Both the position numbers and the translations under genes were made by a program. Of a stretch of 43,791 nucleotides of DNA, positions 1-8,199 are shown in pieces; the stretch's first letter is position 1, and the number at the start of each line of letters is the position of its first letter. The notes below the pieces were generated by a model, which made no database searches, was not told where the DNA came from, and was given only the letters and a program-made list of their open reading frames with translations. The DNA is from Lachnospiraceae bacterium (GTDB lineage: Bacteria > Bacillota > Clostridia > Lachnospirales > Lachnospiraceae), in the NCBI GenBank assembly GCA_017621975.1, contig JAGARW010000038.1:1-43791 (forward strand). Reading direction: 5' to 3'.

Positions 1-26
1 CTTGCCTGTATAATGATTCCTGTCAT
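1..26 (-). CDS. Start of a probable SpsF-like cytidylyltransferase (cut by window edge)
   Basis: Only the first eight codons are inside the window. They read MTGIIIQA and the next codon begins AG (Arg or Ser). Many SpsF/NeuA-type nucleotidyltransferases begin with a hydrophobic strand followed by QAR and a glycine-rich loop, so this start fits that family. An AAGGAAGG ribosome binding site lies about nine bases before the ATG. The gene follows a PIG-L gene and a NeuB/SpsE-like synthase, where a CMP-sugar synthetase would be expected. The family call is inferred from eight residues plus context; the existence of a start here is better supported than the function. Confidence 0.4.
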
Positions 27-117
27 CGTTTTCAACCTTCCTTCCATATCGGAGCATTCCGCCGCCACGCCGCGCTGGCAGGGCATATTAAGGCTCCGGC
101 CCAAATCCCGGTTTCCG

Positions 118-744
118 CTAAGCGAGCCACTTCACACAGCGAAAGCCCTCCGCAAGCCCTACGCCGCAGGCAAAGCCGTTCTTCTCGGCGTCTGCGTTGA
201 AATAATCGATCCATTTACCGCCGACACGCTCGTATTCCGAACGATGCGCCCTTATGACCGCTTCTTTCGTTTCCCACGTATCGGTAATATCCTGATAAAA
301 ATCCGGCGTGAAGGGAATATCCGACTGATACCAGTTGCTTCGATACATTAAGATACGCGGCACATGCCGTCCCGCATGGAGACTCGCTTTTGCAAGCGCG
401 GCATGATCGTGATGTACGTCGTCCCTGTAATGCGTATAGATCAGATCGATCTTTTCATTCTCGATCAAATGAACAAGCTGTGCGTTGAGCGAATCCTCGA
501 ATTCCAGCTTCAGCGTTTCAAAACCGCCGCAGATCAGTCTGCCTCCGATCAGCGCCGCCGCCGCCTTTCCCTCTTCCATCGCTGTTTCATTGCTCCGCAC
601 CGTCACCTGACCGGGGCTGACAAAGCCTGACGTCGTCGCGACATAAATGATAACGTTATCGCCGCGCTCCACGTGTTTTTTCAAACTGCCGCTGCAGCCA
701 AGCTCAATGTCGTCAAAATGAGCGCCTATTGCAAGTACATTCAT
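118..744 (-). CDS. PIG-L/LmbE-family sugar N-deacetylase
   Basis: A 208-residue cytoplasmic protein of the PIG-L family, zinc-dependent hydrolases that remove N-acetyl groups from GlcNAc-type sugars. The N-terminal metal motif AHFDDIELG (residues 8-16) keeps the His and both Asp residues, and a second His cluster (THYRDDVHHDH) lies near residue 105. The family is usually 200-260 residues, so it is full length. A ribosome binding site (AGAGG) lies nine bases before the ATG. It sits between a NeuB-like synthase and the probable SpsF-like gene, so it may act on a nonulosonic-acid intermediate or the finished glycan; that is inference. It is a close paralogue of the protein at 16527-17156, which has lost the Asp residues. 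The exact substrate cannot be read from sequence. Confidence 0.88.
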   Translation of the reverse strand: MNVLAIGAHFDDIELGCSGSLKKHVERGDNVIIYVATTSGFVSPGQVTVRSNETAMEEGKAAAALIGGRLICGGFETLKLEFEDSLNAQLVHLIENEKIDLIYTHYRDDVHHDHAALAKASLHAGRHVPRILMYRSNWYQSDIPFTPDFYQDITDTWETKEAVIRAHRSEYERVGGKWIDYFNADAEKNGFACGVGLAEGFRCVKWLA

Positions 745-798
745 CCAAAAACGCCTCTCTTCCCATTATCCAAACTTTTTATTATGACAAATTTTCCA

Positions 799-1809
799 TT
801 ATGCCAGATCTTCCCACGTCAGAATATCTTCCTTCTGCAAATCGCGCGCCGCGCGTCTGCCGATGACCTGCTCCAGATATTTCGGCCCGATGCCGTAACC
901 CGGACGCTTGATATCGACCGCCTGCGCGCTGATCGGCTCTCCCGCTTTGACGTCGCTGCATAGTACGATACTCTTTCTGTTATTGATACGAGTTCCCGCC
1001 TCCGCCTTCGCAGGCATTTTGATTCCGCTGCCGCGCATGAGTTCGAACTCTCTGACCGCATCGACGATCGCCTTCATTTCCTGCGGATCGGCGGAATGCA
1101 TATGATCCGGCCCGTCGGCATGCTTGTCGTAAGTGAAATGCTTTTCCAGCATCCGCGCGCCCATTGCCGCCGCACAGATGCAGGCGTTTATCCCAAGCGT
1201 ATGGTCGGAATACCCTACCGCAAGCTGCGGGAATGCCGCGGCAAGCGTCTGCATCGCACGCAGATTCACATCCTCGGGATGCGTCGGATAAGCGGTAATC
1301 GCATGCAGGATCGTGATCTGGCTGTTACCCTGCGCAAGCATGGCGTCGACCGATTCCCTTACCTCTTCCAGCGTACACATGCCGGTCGCATATACGATCG
1401 GCTTGCCGAGCGCCGCGATATAGCGCAGCAGCGGCAGATTGACCGCGTCGTCCGAGCCGATCTTGTACGCGTCGCAGCCGAGCCGCTCCAGCATATCCAC
1501 GTCGCTCTTATGGGAAGGAGAGGAAAAAATATCCAACCCCTTTTCTTTCGCATAGGCAAATACCTGACGGTGCAGCTCTTCCCCTACGGAATATTCGTCA
1601 AACAGTTCAAACTGCGACATCACGCCCGTATTTTCCATATCGAACATCGCTTTCGTGCTCGACAGCGTCTCCGCGCGGTAAGTCTGCAGCTTGACCGCGT
1701 CCACGCCGCATGCCGCCGCCTCGTCGATCAGACGCGCCGCCTGCTCATACGTCGTAAAGTTACCGCCGATCTCCGCTATGATATAGATTTTATGCTTATT
1801 CCAGTTCAT
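799..1809 (-). CDS. NeuB/LegI/SpsE-like nonulosonic acid synthase
   Basis: A member of the NeuB family, which condenses phosphoenolpyruvate with an N-acetylated hexosamine to give a nine-carbon acid. The N-terminal TIM-barrel has IIAEIGGNFT, AVKLQTYRAET and YATGMCTLEE, with the late-barrel YSDHTLG and EKHFTYD motifs. A C-terminal SAF (antifreeze-like) domain ends with RPGYGIGPKYLE. I chose the ATG at 1809 (336 residues) because GAGGCGGAT precedes it; an in-frame ATG at 1857 has no ribosome binding site. With legB and the PtmE-like gene just upstream, a legionaminic acid synthase is the most likely role. It is clearly different from the PseI-type synthase at 40980-42026, which has the longer AEMSANHAG start. 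NeuB proper (sialic acid) cannot be excluded. Confidence 0.85.
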   Translation of the reverse strand: MNWNKHKIYIIAEIGGNFTTYEQAARLIDEAAACGVDAVKLQTYRAETLSSTKAMFDMENTGVMSQFELFDEYSVGEELHRQVFAYAKEKGLDIFSSPSHKSDVDMLERLGCDAYKIGSDDAVNLPLLRYIAALGKPIVYATGMCTLEEVRESVDAMLAQGNSQITILHAITAYPTHPEDVNLRAMQTLAAAFPQLAVGYSDHTLGINACICAAAMGARMLEKHFTYDKHADGPDHMHSADPQEMKAIVDAVREFELMRGSGIKMPAKAEAGTRINNRKSIVLCSDVKAGEPISAQAVDIKRPGYGIGPKYLEQVIGRRAARDLQKEDILTWEDLA

Positions 1810-1876
1810 ATCCGCCTCTTTTCCGACACAGATGTCATTTTTGTGTTCCCGTTTCATTTACGACACAGCTGGCATT

Positions 1877-2770
1877 TTATTTTGTGTCGTTTCTCATACA
1901 GGTGTCTTTCCACTTCACCTGACCGATCATTTTCTCAAGTCCCTGACGCAGCGTATGCGCCGGCTTCCAGCCGAGCACATCGCGTGCGTGGGAAATATCC
2001 GCTACAACATTGTTCAACTCGTTTTTCCTTGTCTGACCGGCGCATTCCACGCGCTTTCTGCTGCCGAGAATCTCCTGCACAAGATCGATCACCTCGCCTA
2101 CGGAATACGAAATACCGGAACCGATATTGAACACATCGTATTCCTGAACCTTCTTTACCGTCAAATAAACCGCGTCAAGAAGATCCTCCAGATAAATATA
2201 ATCCCGCATCGGCGAAAGATCCATAACGCGGATGCTCTCTTCCCACATCGCATGCCTGATGATCTGCGGAATGAGAAAATTGTCTTTCTGTCCTGCTCCG
2301 TATACATTAAACGGACGGATCACACTGACCTTTACGTCAAACTGCTTCGCATAAAACTCGCACAGCTCTTCCGCCATATATTTTGATTTGGCATACGGAT
2401 TATTCGGATTGATCCGGTCCGTCTCCTGAATCGGATTTTTCTCCGGCTGTCCGTAAATATACGCGCTGATATAGGTCATCGGAATCTGATGCTTTCTGCA
2501 CAACTCCAGTATGTTCAGCGTCCCGAATGTATTTGTTTCCATAAACTGAGCCGGTTCCTCCCAGCTTTTCGGCACGAACGTCCTACCCGCCAGATGAACG
2601 ATATGTCCGATCTCCTCTGTGGGAAACGCTTCTACGCACGCGCGGTCCGCAACGTTCAGTTCCTTCGAATCCGGCGCAAGCACCGCTTCGTTTCTTTTAT
2701 GCAGATATTCTGTCAGCGCACTGCCGATAAAACCGCCTGCGCCGGTCACGAGTATTTTTTTCTCCGTCAT
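1877..2770 (-). CDS. Extended SDR NAD-dependent sugar epimerase/dehydratase or reductase
   Basis: A 297-residue extended short-chain dehydrogenase. It has the Rossmann motif VTGAGGFIGSALTEY (residues 8-22), the second-strand region with HLAGRTF, and a catalytic YAKSK (Tyr-x3-Lys) near residue 146. RPFNVYG follows, as in nucleotide-sugar epimerases. The start has a textbook site, GGAGGAAACG directly before the ATG, and a 39-base gap separates it from the gene upstream. Its place inside the legionaminic-type group suggests it acts on a GDP- or UDP-activated sugar from that pathway or on a separate deoxysugar. The SDR family is too broad to name a reaction from sequence alone. Confidence 0.85.
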   Translation of the reverse strand: MTEKKILVTGAGGFIGSALTEYLHKRNEAVLAPDSKELNVADRACVEAFPTEEIGHIVHLAGRTFVPKSWEEPAQFMETNTFGTLNILELCRKHQIPMTYISAYIYGQPEKNPIQETDRINPNNPYAKSKYMAEELCEFYAKQFDVKVSVIRPFNVYGAGQKDNFLIPQIIRHAMWEESIRVMDLSPMRDYIYLEDLLDAVYLTVKKVQEYDVFNIGSGISYSVGEVIDLVQEILGSRKRVECAGQTRKNELNNVVADISHARDVLGWKPAHTLRQGLEKMIGQVKWKDTCMRNDTK

Positions 2771-2809
2771 CGTTTCCTCCGTCCCATACCGCCGTCAAAA
2801 AGGGATCCG

Positions 2810-3871
2810 TCAGCCCTCTTCGCCTCTCAGCCTCAGCATCTGTTCCATCCCCGGAAATTCGCCCATGTCTTCCCACGCCTTCTCCGTAACCGGATAGACG
2901 CCTACCTTATCGCCCCGGTTCAGGCATTCCTGAATCAAATCGGTAATATGCATGAATTCGTCTTGCGGGATAAGCTCCAACACTCCGGGATTCAGCACAT
3001 ACACGCCCGTATTGACAAGAAAATTCAGCTCCGGCTTCTCCGAAAGGCTCTCCACCTGCCCCTCTTTGCCGATATTTACGACTCCGTATGGAATCGTATA
3101 ATTTTTCAGCGACGTAATCAGTGTAATCATGTTCCCGTTTTCTTTATGGAACCGCATCACCTTCGCGTAATTAACGTCAAGCAGAATGTCGCAGTTGCTC
3201 ACAAAAAACGGTTCCTTTATTTCATCTTTCACAAGAGAAAGACTGCCCGCCGTTCCGAGGAAATTTTCTTCCTCAATATAGTTCACTTCATAGTCAGGAT
3301 GCAGATCCTGAAGATACGCTTTGATCAAATTCTTTTTATAATTCACGGATATATAGAAACGCCGGCAGCCCGCCTTTGTAAAGGAACCGATGATCTGTTC
3401 CAGAATCGTCGCGTTTCCGATCGGAATCAGCGGCTTCGGCAGCACCTGCGTATAAGGAAACAGGCGCGTTCCCTTCCCGCCCGCCATCACAACGACAGGC
3501 GCATCCACAGTCTCTCCGTGATGCTCTTTTTTCTCGGGCGTCCCGTAACGGAACAACAGATCGAGCAGCCGCCCGTCCTGATCGACGACCGGAATGGCGT
3601 CGATCCCGTGCCGCTGCATCAGCTTCATCGCCTCTCCCGTCTCCGCTTCCGTCACGCAGATCGGATGCGCGGTCATCGCCTCCGTCACCTTCCGCGTCAT
3701 ATCCTGACTTTTCAGAATCCATTTTCTGACGTCACTGTCAGTTAATACGCCGAGCAGCCGCCCGTCCTCCACAATGAGAACGATCCTCTCGTGCGTCTCG
3801 TCCAATACCTTAATTGCTTCCAGAATCGTGTATTCCGGCGTAATGCAAAGCTTTGCAGTCTTATCGTCCAT
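2810..3871 (-). CDS. ptmE: CBS-domain sugar-phosphate guanylyltransferase, PtmE-like
   Basis: A 353-residue two-part protein. Residues about 8-115 form a pair of CBS domains, which usually bind adenosyl ligands and regulate activity. From about residue 125 comes a nucleotidyltransferase domain with the signature VVVMAGGKGTRLFP followed by LPKPLIPIG. This architecture matches PtmE of Campylobacter jejuni, the GlcN-1-phosphate guanylyltransferase that supplies GDP-GlcNAc for legionaminic acid. The next gene in the transcript is an SDR, and the gene upstream is legB, the next enzyme of that pathway, which supports the call. A related heptose-1-phosphate guanylyltransferase is the main alternative. 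GAGG lies five bases before the ATG. Confidence 0.8.
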   Translation of the reverse strand: MDDKTAKLCITPEYTILEAIKVLDETHERIVLIVEDGRLLGVLTDSDVRKWILKSQDMTRKVTEAMTAHPICVTEAETGEAMKLMQRHGIDAIPVVDQDGRLLDLLFRYGTPEKKEHHGETVDAPVVVMAGGKGTRLFPYTQVLPKPLIPIGNATILEQIIGSFTKAGCRRFYISVNYKKNLIKAYLQDLHPDYEVNYIEEENFLGTAGSLSLVKDEIKEPFFVSNCDILLDVNYAKVMRFHKENGNMITLITSLKNYTIPYGVVNIGKEGQVESLSEKPELNFLVNTGVYVLNPGVLELIPQDEFMHITDLIQECLNRGDKVGVYPVTEKAWEDMGEFPGMEQMLRLRGEEG

Positions 3872-3907
3872 ACAAACCTCATTCCAGCCCGCCGGGGCGG
3901 TGTTTCT

Positions 3908-4888
3908 TTATACGTTATAAATATCCGTTTTATAGGAGCTCATATTTCCCCTGATCCATTCGATCGTCTCCGCAAGTCCCTGCTCGAATGTGTAATTCGG
4001 TTTCCAGTCTGTCAGGCGCATGATCTTTTCATTGCAGCCAAGCAGCCGGTTGACCTCGCTCTTTTCCGGACGGGTGCGCTGCTCGTCGCAGACAATACGC
4101 GCGTTCGGATTGATCTGCCGGATCAGCTCGCCGGCCAGATCGCCGATACTGATCTCCTTCTGCGTCGCGATATTGATTTCCTCGCCGATCGTCTGATCCG
4201 ATCTCGCGATCTCATAAAATCCGTTCGCCGTATCTTTTACATAATTAAAATCCCTTGTCGGCGTCAGGGAACCGAGCTTAATCTCCTCTTTCCCCGCAAG
4301 AAGCTGGGAAATAATCGTCGGAATCACGGCTCTCGCCGACTGTCTCGGTCCGAACGTATTGAACGGGCGCACGATCGTGACCGGCAGATTGAAGCTGCGG
4401 TAAAAGCTCTCCGCCAGACGGTCCGCTCCGATCTTTGTCGCGGAATAAGGCGACTGCCCCTGATACGGATGCTTTTCGTCGATCGGCACATACTGCGCGG
4501 TTCCGTATACCTCGGAAGTAGACGTAATCAGCACGCGCTCCAGTTCCAGATCTCTCGCTGCCTGCAGCACGTTCAGCGTGCCCTTGATATTCGTATCTAC
4601 ATAGGAATCCGGCGAATGATAACTGAACGGGATCGCAATCAGCGCCGCCAGATGAAATACGCCGTCTACCCCTTTCATTGCCTCCCGCACACCGTTCGGA
4701 TCGCGGATATCCCCCTGAAAAATTTCCAGTTCGTCCAGTTTTTCCTTCGGGAACGTATCGAGCCATCCCCATGTATTAAAGGAATTATAATAAGTAAACG
4801 CCTTGACCTCATATCCCTTTTCCATCAAATGTTCCGTCAGATGGCTGCCGATAAATCCGTCGGCGCCTGTTACCAATACTCTTTTCAT
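3908..4888 (-). CDS. legB: LegB, NAD-dependent GDP/UDP-GlcNAc 4,6-dehydratase (legionaminic acid)
   Basis: A 326-residue extended SDR with VTGADGFIGSHLTEHL (residues 6-21), NSFNTWGWLDTF, HLAALIAIPFSYHSPDSY, the TSTSEVYGTA segment and catalytic SPYSATK. These stretches closely match LegB proteins as I know them from Campylobacter and Legionella. LegB removes water from an NDP-GlcNAc to give the 4-keto-6-deoxy sugar, the first committed step to legionaminic acid. The PtmE-like gene immediately after it suggests the GDP-linked route. LegC (aminotransferase), LegH and LegG are not obvious nearby, so the rest of the pathway may lie beyond the left edge. The ribosome binding site lies inside the last codons of the gene upstream, with a four-base gap between genes. 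Confidence 0.9.
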   Translation of the reverse strand: MKRVLVTGADGFIGSHLTEHLMEKGYEVKAFTYYNSFNTWGWLDTFPKEKLDELEIFQGDIRDPNGVREAMKGVDGVFHLAALIAIPFSYHSPDSYVDTNIKGTLNVLQAARDLELERVLITSTSEVYGTAQYVPIDEKHPYQGQSPYSATKIGADRLAESFYRSFNLPVTIVRPFNTFGPRQSARAVIPTIISQLLAGKEEIKLGSLTPTRDFNYVKDTANGFYEIARSDQTIGEEINIATQKEISIGDLAGELIRQINPNARIVCDEQRTRPEKSEVNRLLGCNEKIMRLTDWKPNYTFEQGLAETIEWIRGNMSSYKTDIYNV

Positions 4889-4892
4889 AGCT

Positions 4893-6431
4893 TTAATCTT
4901 CCTCCGCTTCCGCAGCCTGCGCCGCTTTTTTCATTTCCGCAACGACCAGATCGATGATCTCCCTGCGGCTTTTTTCCACGAGAGAGGCGTCCGCTCCCTC
5001 GACCGGAGAATACACACAGATGCCGCTGTCTGCAAAGGCACGGAAATAATTGCGCACCGCCTGCGCGGTAATTTCGCCGCCCGATAAGATATCCTCTATG
5101 GCGTCCCTGCACTCCTGTTCGTTTCCGACCTGATAAATGCCCGGACCGTGCTCAAAGCCGCCGTGGCCGAATACGAAGACCGGCTTGCCGTTTGCGATTG
5201 ATTCGATGGACACCGTTCCCGCCGGGGTAGCCGCCGCGACGCAGTGCTCCAGCAGATCGACCGACTCCGCGTCGCTGCTCACGAGCACAACGTTGTCCGT
5301 CCCCTGCAAATCTTTATAAAAGCTCTTCATGTGATAAGGCTGTACGAAATGCTCCTTCACATAAAGCTTAATCCCGTATTCTTTCAGCACAGGCGCAAGA
5401 AGCTGCACGCAGAGCTCCTGCTCTACAAAAACGCCCGCCTGCGGCAGCGTCGTCGCCTCAGGCTGCAGGTGCAGCAGAAACAGCACGTATTTTTCATGCT
5501 CCATATCCGGCATAACCGCCATCTTTTCATAATCCGCGATCGTCGCGCAGTTTTTCAGCTTATGGCGCACCTTTCGGATGCAGTAAGCGTCCCGCCGCAT
5601 CCAATAGAAGCTTTCCTTCCACGGCGCAAGCGACCGCGCCCGAAGCGAACCCGCGATCCCGTGCTTGATCCGGGAAAGCTGTCGTCTTGCGATCTGATCC
5701 CGCATCACATAGCCCATGATCTGGCGCTTTTCCTTTTTCGCATGCTCCTTTTTGCTGCCGGAGCCGAGCATCACCTTCATCTTCTGAAGCTTGTTTTCTT
5801 TCAAAAGCGCCTGATAGTACGCCTCCACATCTTCCGGCAGGGCGACGGGCTCCGCGTTGTCTTTCTGTTTTTCATAGGCGGCGTCAAGCCGCTCATAAAG
5901 CGTATAAAGATCGTTGCCGACGAAGCACCAGTGCGGCAGATGCGTCGGCGCAAGAATGCACATCGGTATGTTCTTTACCTTTGTCAGCGCGTAAATGATA
6001 TAGTCGTGCGTATGATGGGGAATCCCCGTCAGAAACACAAAATTGATCCGGTTCCGCTCAAACACATCGTTCCAGAAGCGCAGATGATGAAGATAAAACC
6101 GCTTCGCCTCGTCGTACGTAAAAATATCAAAATCCGTGATCCGGCACAGCATCTTGACCGCCGTCGGCTCGTAAGGCTCCATTGCGGTAAGCAGCTCGCG
6201 CGAAAGCGGACGCAGCGCGTTCATATCCATTTTATATTCATATCTGGCGTTAGCGCACATATCATAATCGATTTTTTCGTATTTCTGCGGGTCGTAATGA
6301 TCGTTCCCGTCGTTGTCCCTGCTCGTCAGAACGCACCGGTCAAACGGAAAACGTCTGTCGATCTCCTCCAGCATCGACTGCTGATAACCGTTTACGGAAT
6401 CATATCCCTGAAAAAATAAATTCACACCCAT
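4893..6431 (-). CDS. Capsular polysaccharide synthesis (KpsS-like) glycosyltransferase candidate
   Basis: A 512-residue soluble protein. The N-terminal half (residues 1-230) has no motif I recognise. The C-terminal half resembles capsule-synthesis proteins of the KpsS/KpsC type: YVLFLLHLQPEATTLPQ, then LYVKEH, VVLVSSDAESVDLLE and TVSIESIANGKPVFVFG, the pattern of a GT-B nucleotide-binding half. The middle (residues 225-300) is very basic and could touch membrane lipid. It starts directly at the stop codon of the ABC transporter gene (no gap), and its last codons hold the ribosome binding site of legB, so it is co-translated with both. A role in transferring a nonulosonic acid is plausible from context but not shown. 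The ending AAQAAEAEED is acidic and low-complexity. Confidence 0.6.
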   Translation of the reverse strand: MGVNLFFQGYDSVNGYQQSMLEEIDRRFPFDRCVLTSRDNDGNDHYDPQKYEKIDYDMCANARYEYKMDMNALRPLSRELLTAMEPYEPTAVKMLCRITDFDIFTYDEAKRFYLHHLRFWNDVFERNRINFVFLTGIPHHTHDYIIYALTKVKNIPMCILAPTHLPHWCFVGNDLYTLYERLDAAYEKQKDNAEPVALPEDVEAYYQALLKENKLQKMKVMLGSGSKKEHAKKEKRQIMGYVMRDQIARRQLSRIKHGIAGSLRARSLAPWKESFYWMRRDAYCIRKVRHKLKNCATIADYEKMAVMPDMEHEKYVLFLLHLQPEATTLPQAGVFVEQELCVQLLAPVLKEYGIKLYVKEHFVQPYHMKSFYKDLQGTDNVVLVSSDAESVDLLEHCVAAATPAGTVSIESIANGKPVFVFGHGGFEHGPGIYQVGNEQECRDAIEDILSGGEITAQAVRNYFRAFADSGICVYSPVEGADASLVEKSRREIIDLVVAEMKKAAQAAEAEED

Positions 6432-8183
6432 TTATTCGATGCCTTTCTCCTGTATGATCTTGCCGTCCCTGACTGCGAACGTCATATCGCAGTTCTCGAT
6501 CGTTTTTAATCTGTGGGCAATGATCAACATTGTCTTCTTGCCGTGGAAATTGTTGATCGCTTCCATGATCGCCGCTTCCGTATCGTTGTCAAGCGCGCTC
6601 GTCGCCTCGTCCAGAATCAGAAGCTCCGGATTGTGATACAGCGCCCTCGCGATCCCAAGTCTCTGTCTCTGTCCGCCCGACATACGGATTCCGCGTTCGC
6701 CGATCTCCGTATCCAGCCCTTCCGGCTGTTCCTTCACAAAAGACGTCAGCTGCGCTTCTTCAAGCACTTCCCAGACGCGCGCCTCGTCGACCTTTTCCCG
6801 CGGAATCCCAAACGCCACATTCGCCCGGATCGTATCGTCGATCAGATTGATCGACTGCGGAATATAACCGATGTTGTGCAGCCAGCCCGCATAATTCGTC
6901 AACACGTCCACGCCGTCGCACAATATCCTGCCCTCCTGCGGGTCGAGCAGACCTAACATAATATCGACAAGCGTCGTTTTGCCCGCGCCCGATTTGCCGA
7001 CGATGCCGACCGATTTGCCGATCGGGATCGTCATGCCCGCCCGGTCAAATATCTTTTTGTCCGAATTCGGATACTGATAGCTGATATTTTCAATCGTGAT
7101 CCTGTCCGTAAACGGCAGCTTTCCTTTGCCGCTCCTGCCCGACGTTTTCGGATCGTACGTTTCCTTAACGTTCTGCGGCATTTCTACGTTTTCATAAACA
7201 AAATCGAGCGTTGGCTTATAGTAAGCGATGTTCGCAAGATAAGTACTCATACGGTTTGCGCACGGCATCAGGCGCACCGCCGCCAGTCCGAACGCGGAAA
7301 GCTGAGGGAGCATCCCCGCGACGCTTCTTCCGAGAGCGATCATCACGCCGAGATACGCAAGGATCCCGCCGATGCATACGCTTTCAATAATAAGGCGCGG
7401 CGCGGAGCCGAGCACCTTCTGGCTTCTCGAAAGGTTGTAAAATTTCCGTCCGTTATTTTCATATTCCTCTAAAAACGATTCTTCTTTTGCAAAGATTTTA
7501 ACGTCTTTGATTCCCATAATAGACTGGATAATGCTGTTGTACATCCGGCTTTGTCGCACTCTTGCTTCCTGCCCGATGCTTCCCATCTTCGGTTTGAAAA
7601 GCAGCGCGATCAGTCCGGTTACGCCGAATAAAACGACGCACATCACGACTGTCATCTGAAAATCGATCACAAGCAGCACAAGCCCTAAGCAGACCGCAAT
7701 GATAAACTCCGATATGAACTGAATGCATTCCAGCAAAAGCGAAAATACGCCCGTCGTATCGCTGTATACGGTGCGCAGCACGTCCGACGTATTGGCGTTT
7801 AAATAAAATTCATACGGCTTATTAAAATAAATACGCAGCAGATCGCGCGAAATCAAAAACTGGCTGTTGCAGATAAACGTATGCTGCACATAATACATAA
7901 ACAGCAGATACGCGTTTTTGAATACAAAGATCAAAATCAGCGCGATGATCATCAGAATCACAAACTGCTCCAACGTTTCCAGCCCAAACAGACCGCTGAT
8001 CCATACGACGAGTTCGTTTTCCGTAAACACATCCGGCTCCACGACCGCAGTCACGATCGGCAGTATCATCGAAACGCCGAGCGTTTCCAGTATCGCTCCG
8101 ATCACGATCAAAAAGAGCAGAATGATAACGTTCCGTTTCTGCTTTTTATTCAGTACAACTCCGAATTTCTTAATAATGTCCAT
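6432..8183 (-). CDS. ABC transporter, fused permease and ATPase; PglK-like lipid-linked glycan flippase
   Basis: A 583-residue half-transporter. Residues 1-330 contain about six membrane helices; residues 360-583 are the ATPase with Walker A GKSGAGKTTL, Q-loop YIPQSIN, signature MSGGQRQRLG, Walker B LLILDEATSALD and the switch His in IIAHRLK. Exporters of this type flip undecaprenyl-linked oligosaccharides (PglK) or export lipids (MsbA). Because the window has PglC, PglE and PglF and no Wzx flippase, this is the best candidate for moving the lipid-linked glycan across the membrane. AGGA lies eight bases before the ATG. Substrate assignment is inferred from context. Confidence 0.85.
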   Translation of the reverse strand: MDIIKKFGVVLNKKQKRNVIILLFLIVIGAILETLGVSMILPIVTAVVEPDVFTENELVVWISGLFGLETLEQFVILMIIALILIFVFKNAYLLFMYYVQHTFICNSQFLISRDLLRIYFNKPYEFYLNANTSDVLRTVYSDTTGVFSLLLECIQFISEFIIAVCLGLVLLVIDFQMTVVMCVVLFGVTGLIALLFKPKMGSIGQEARVRQSRMYNSIIQSIMGIKDVKIFAKEESFLEEYENNGRKFYNLSRSQKVLGSAPRLIIESVCIGGILAYLGVMIALGRSVAGMLPQLSAFGLAAVRLMPCANRMSTYLANIAYYKPTLDFVYENVEMPQNVKETYDPKTSGRSGKGKLPFTDRITIENISYQYPNSDKKIFDRAGMTIPIGKSVGIVGKSGAGKTTLVDIMLGLLDPQEGRILCDGVDVLTNYAGWLHNIGYIPQSINLIDDTIRANVAFGIPREKVDEARVWEVLEEAQLTSFVKEQPEGLDTEIGERGIRMSGGQRQRLGIARALYHNPELLILDEATSALDNDTEAAIMEAINNFHGKKTMLIIAHRLKTIENCDMTFAVRDGKIIQEKGIE

Positions 8184-8199
8184 TTTATTATCCTATTTC

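Noticed and set aside
1096..2130. Plus-strand ORF of 344 codons
   Set aside because: It lies opposite the NeuB-like and SDR genes, is rich in Arg and His as antisense frames here are, and has no recognisable motif.
3908..4888. PseB (the missing first enzyme of the Pse pathway)
   Set aside because: The WGWLDTF and YHSPDSY segments are those of LegB, and the gene is next to the PtmE-like gene; PseB is more likely just beyond the right edge next to pseC.
5244..6419. Plus-strand ORF of 391 codons
   Set aside because: Antisense to the KpsS-like gene; Arg/His-rich composition typical of a shadow frame.
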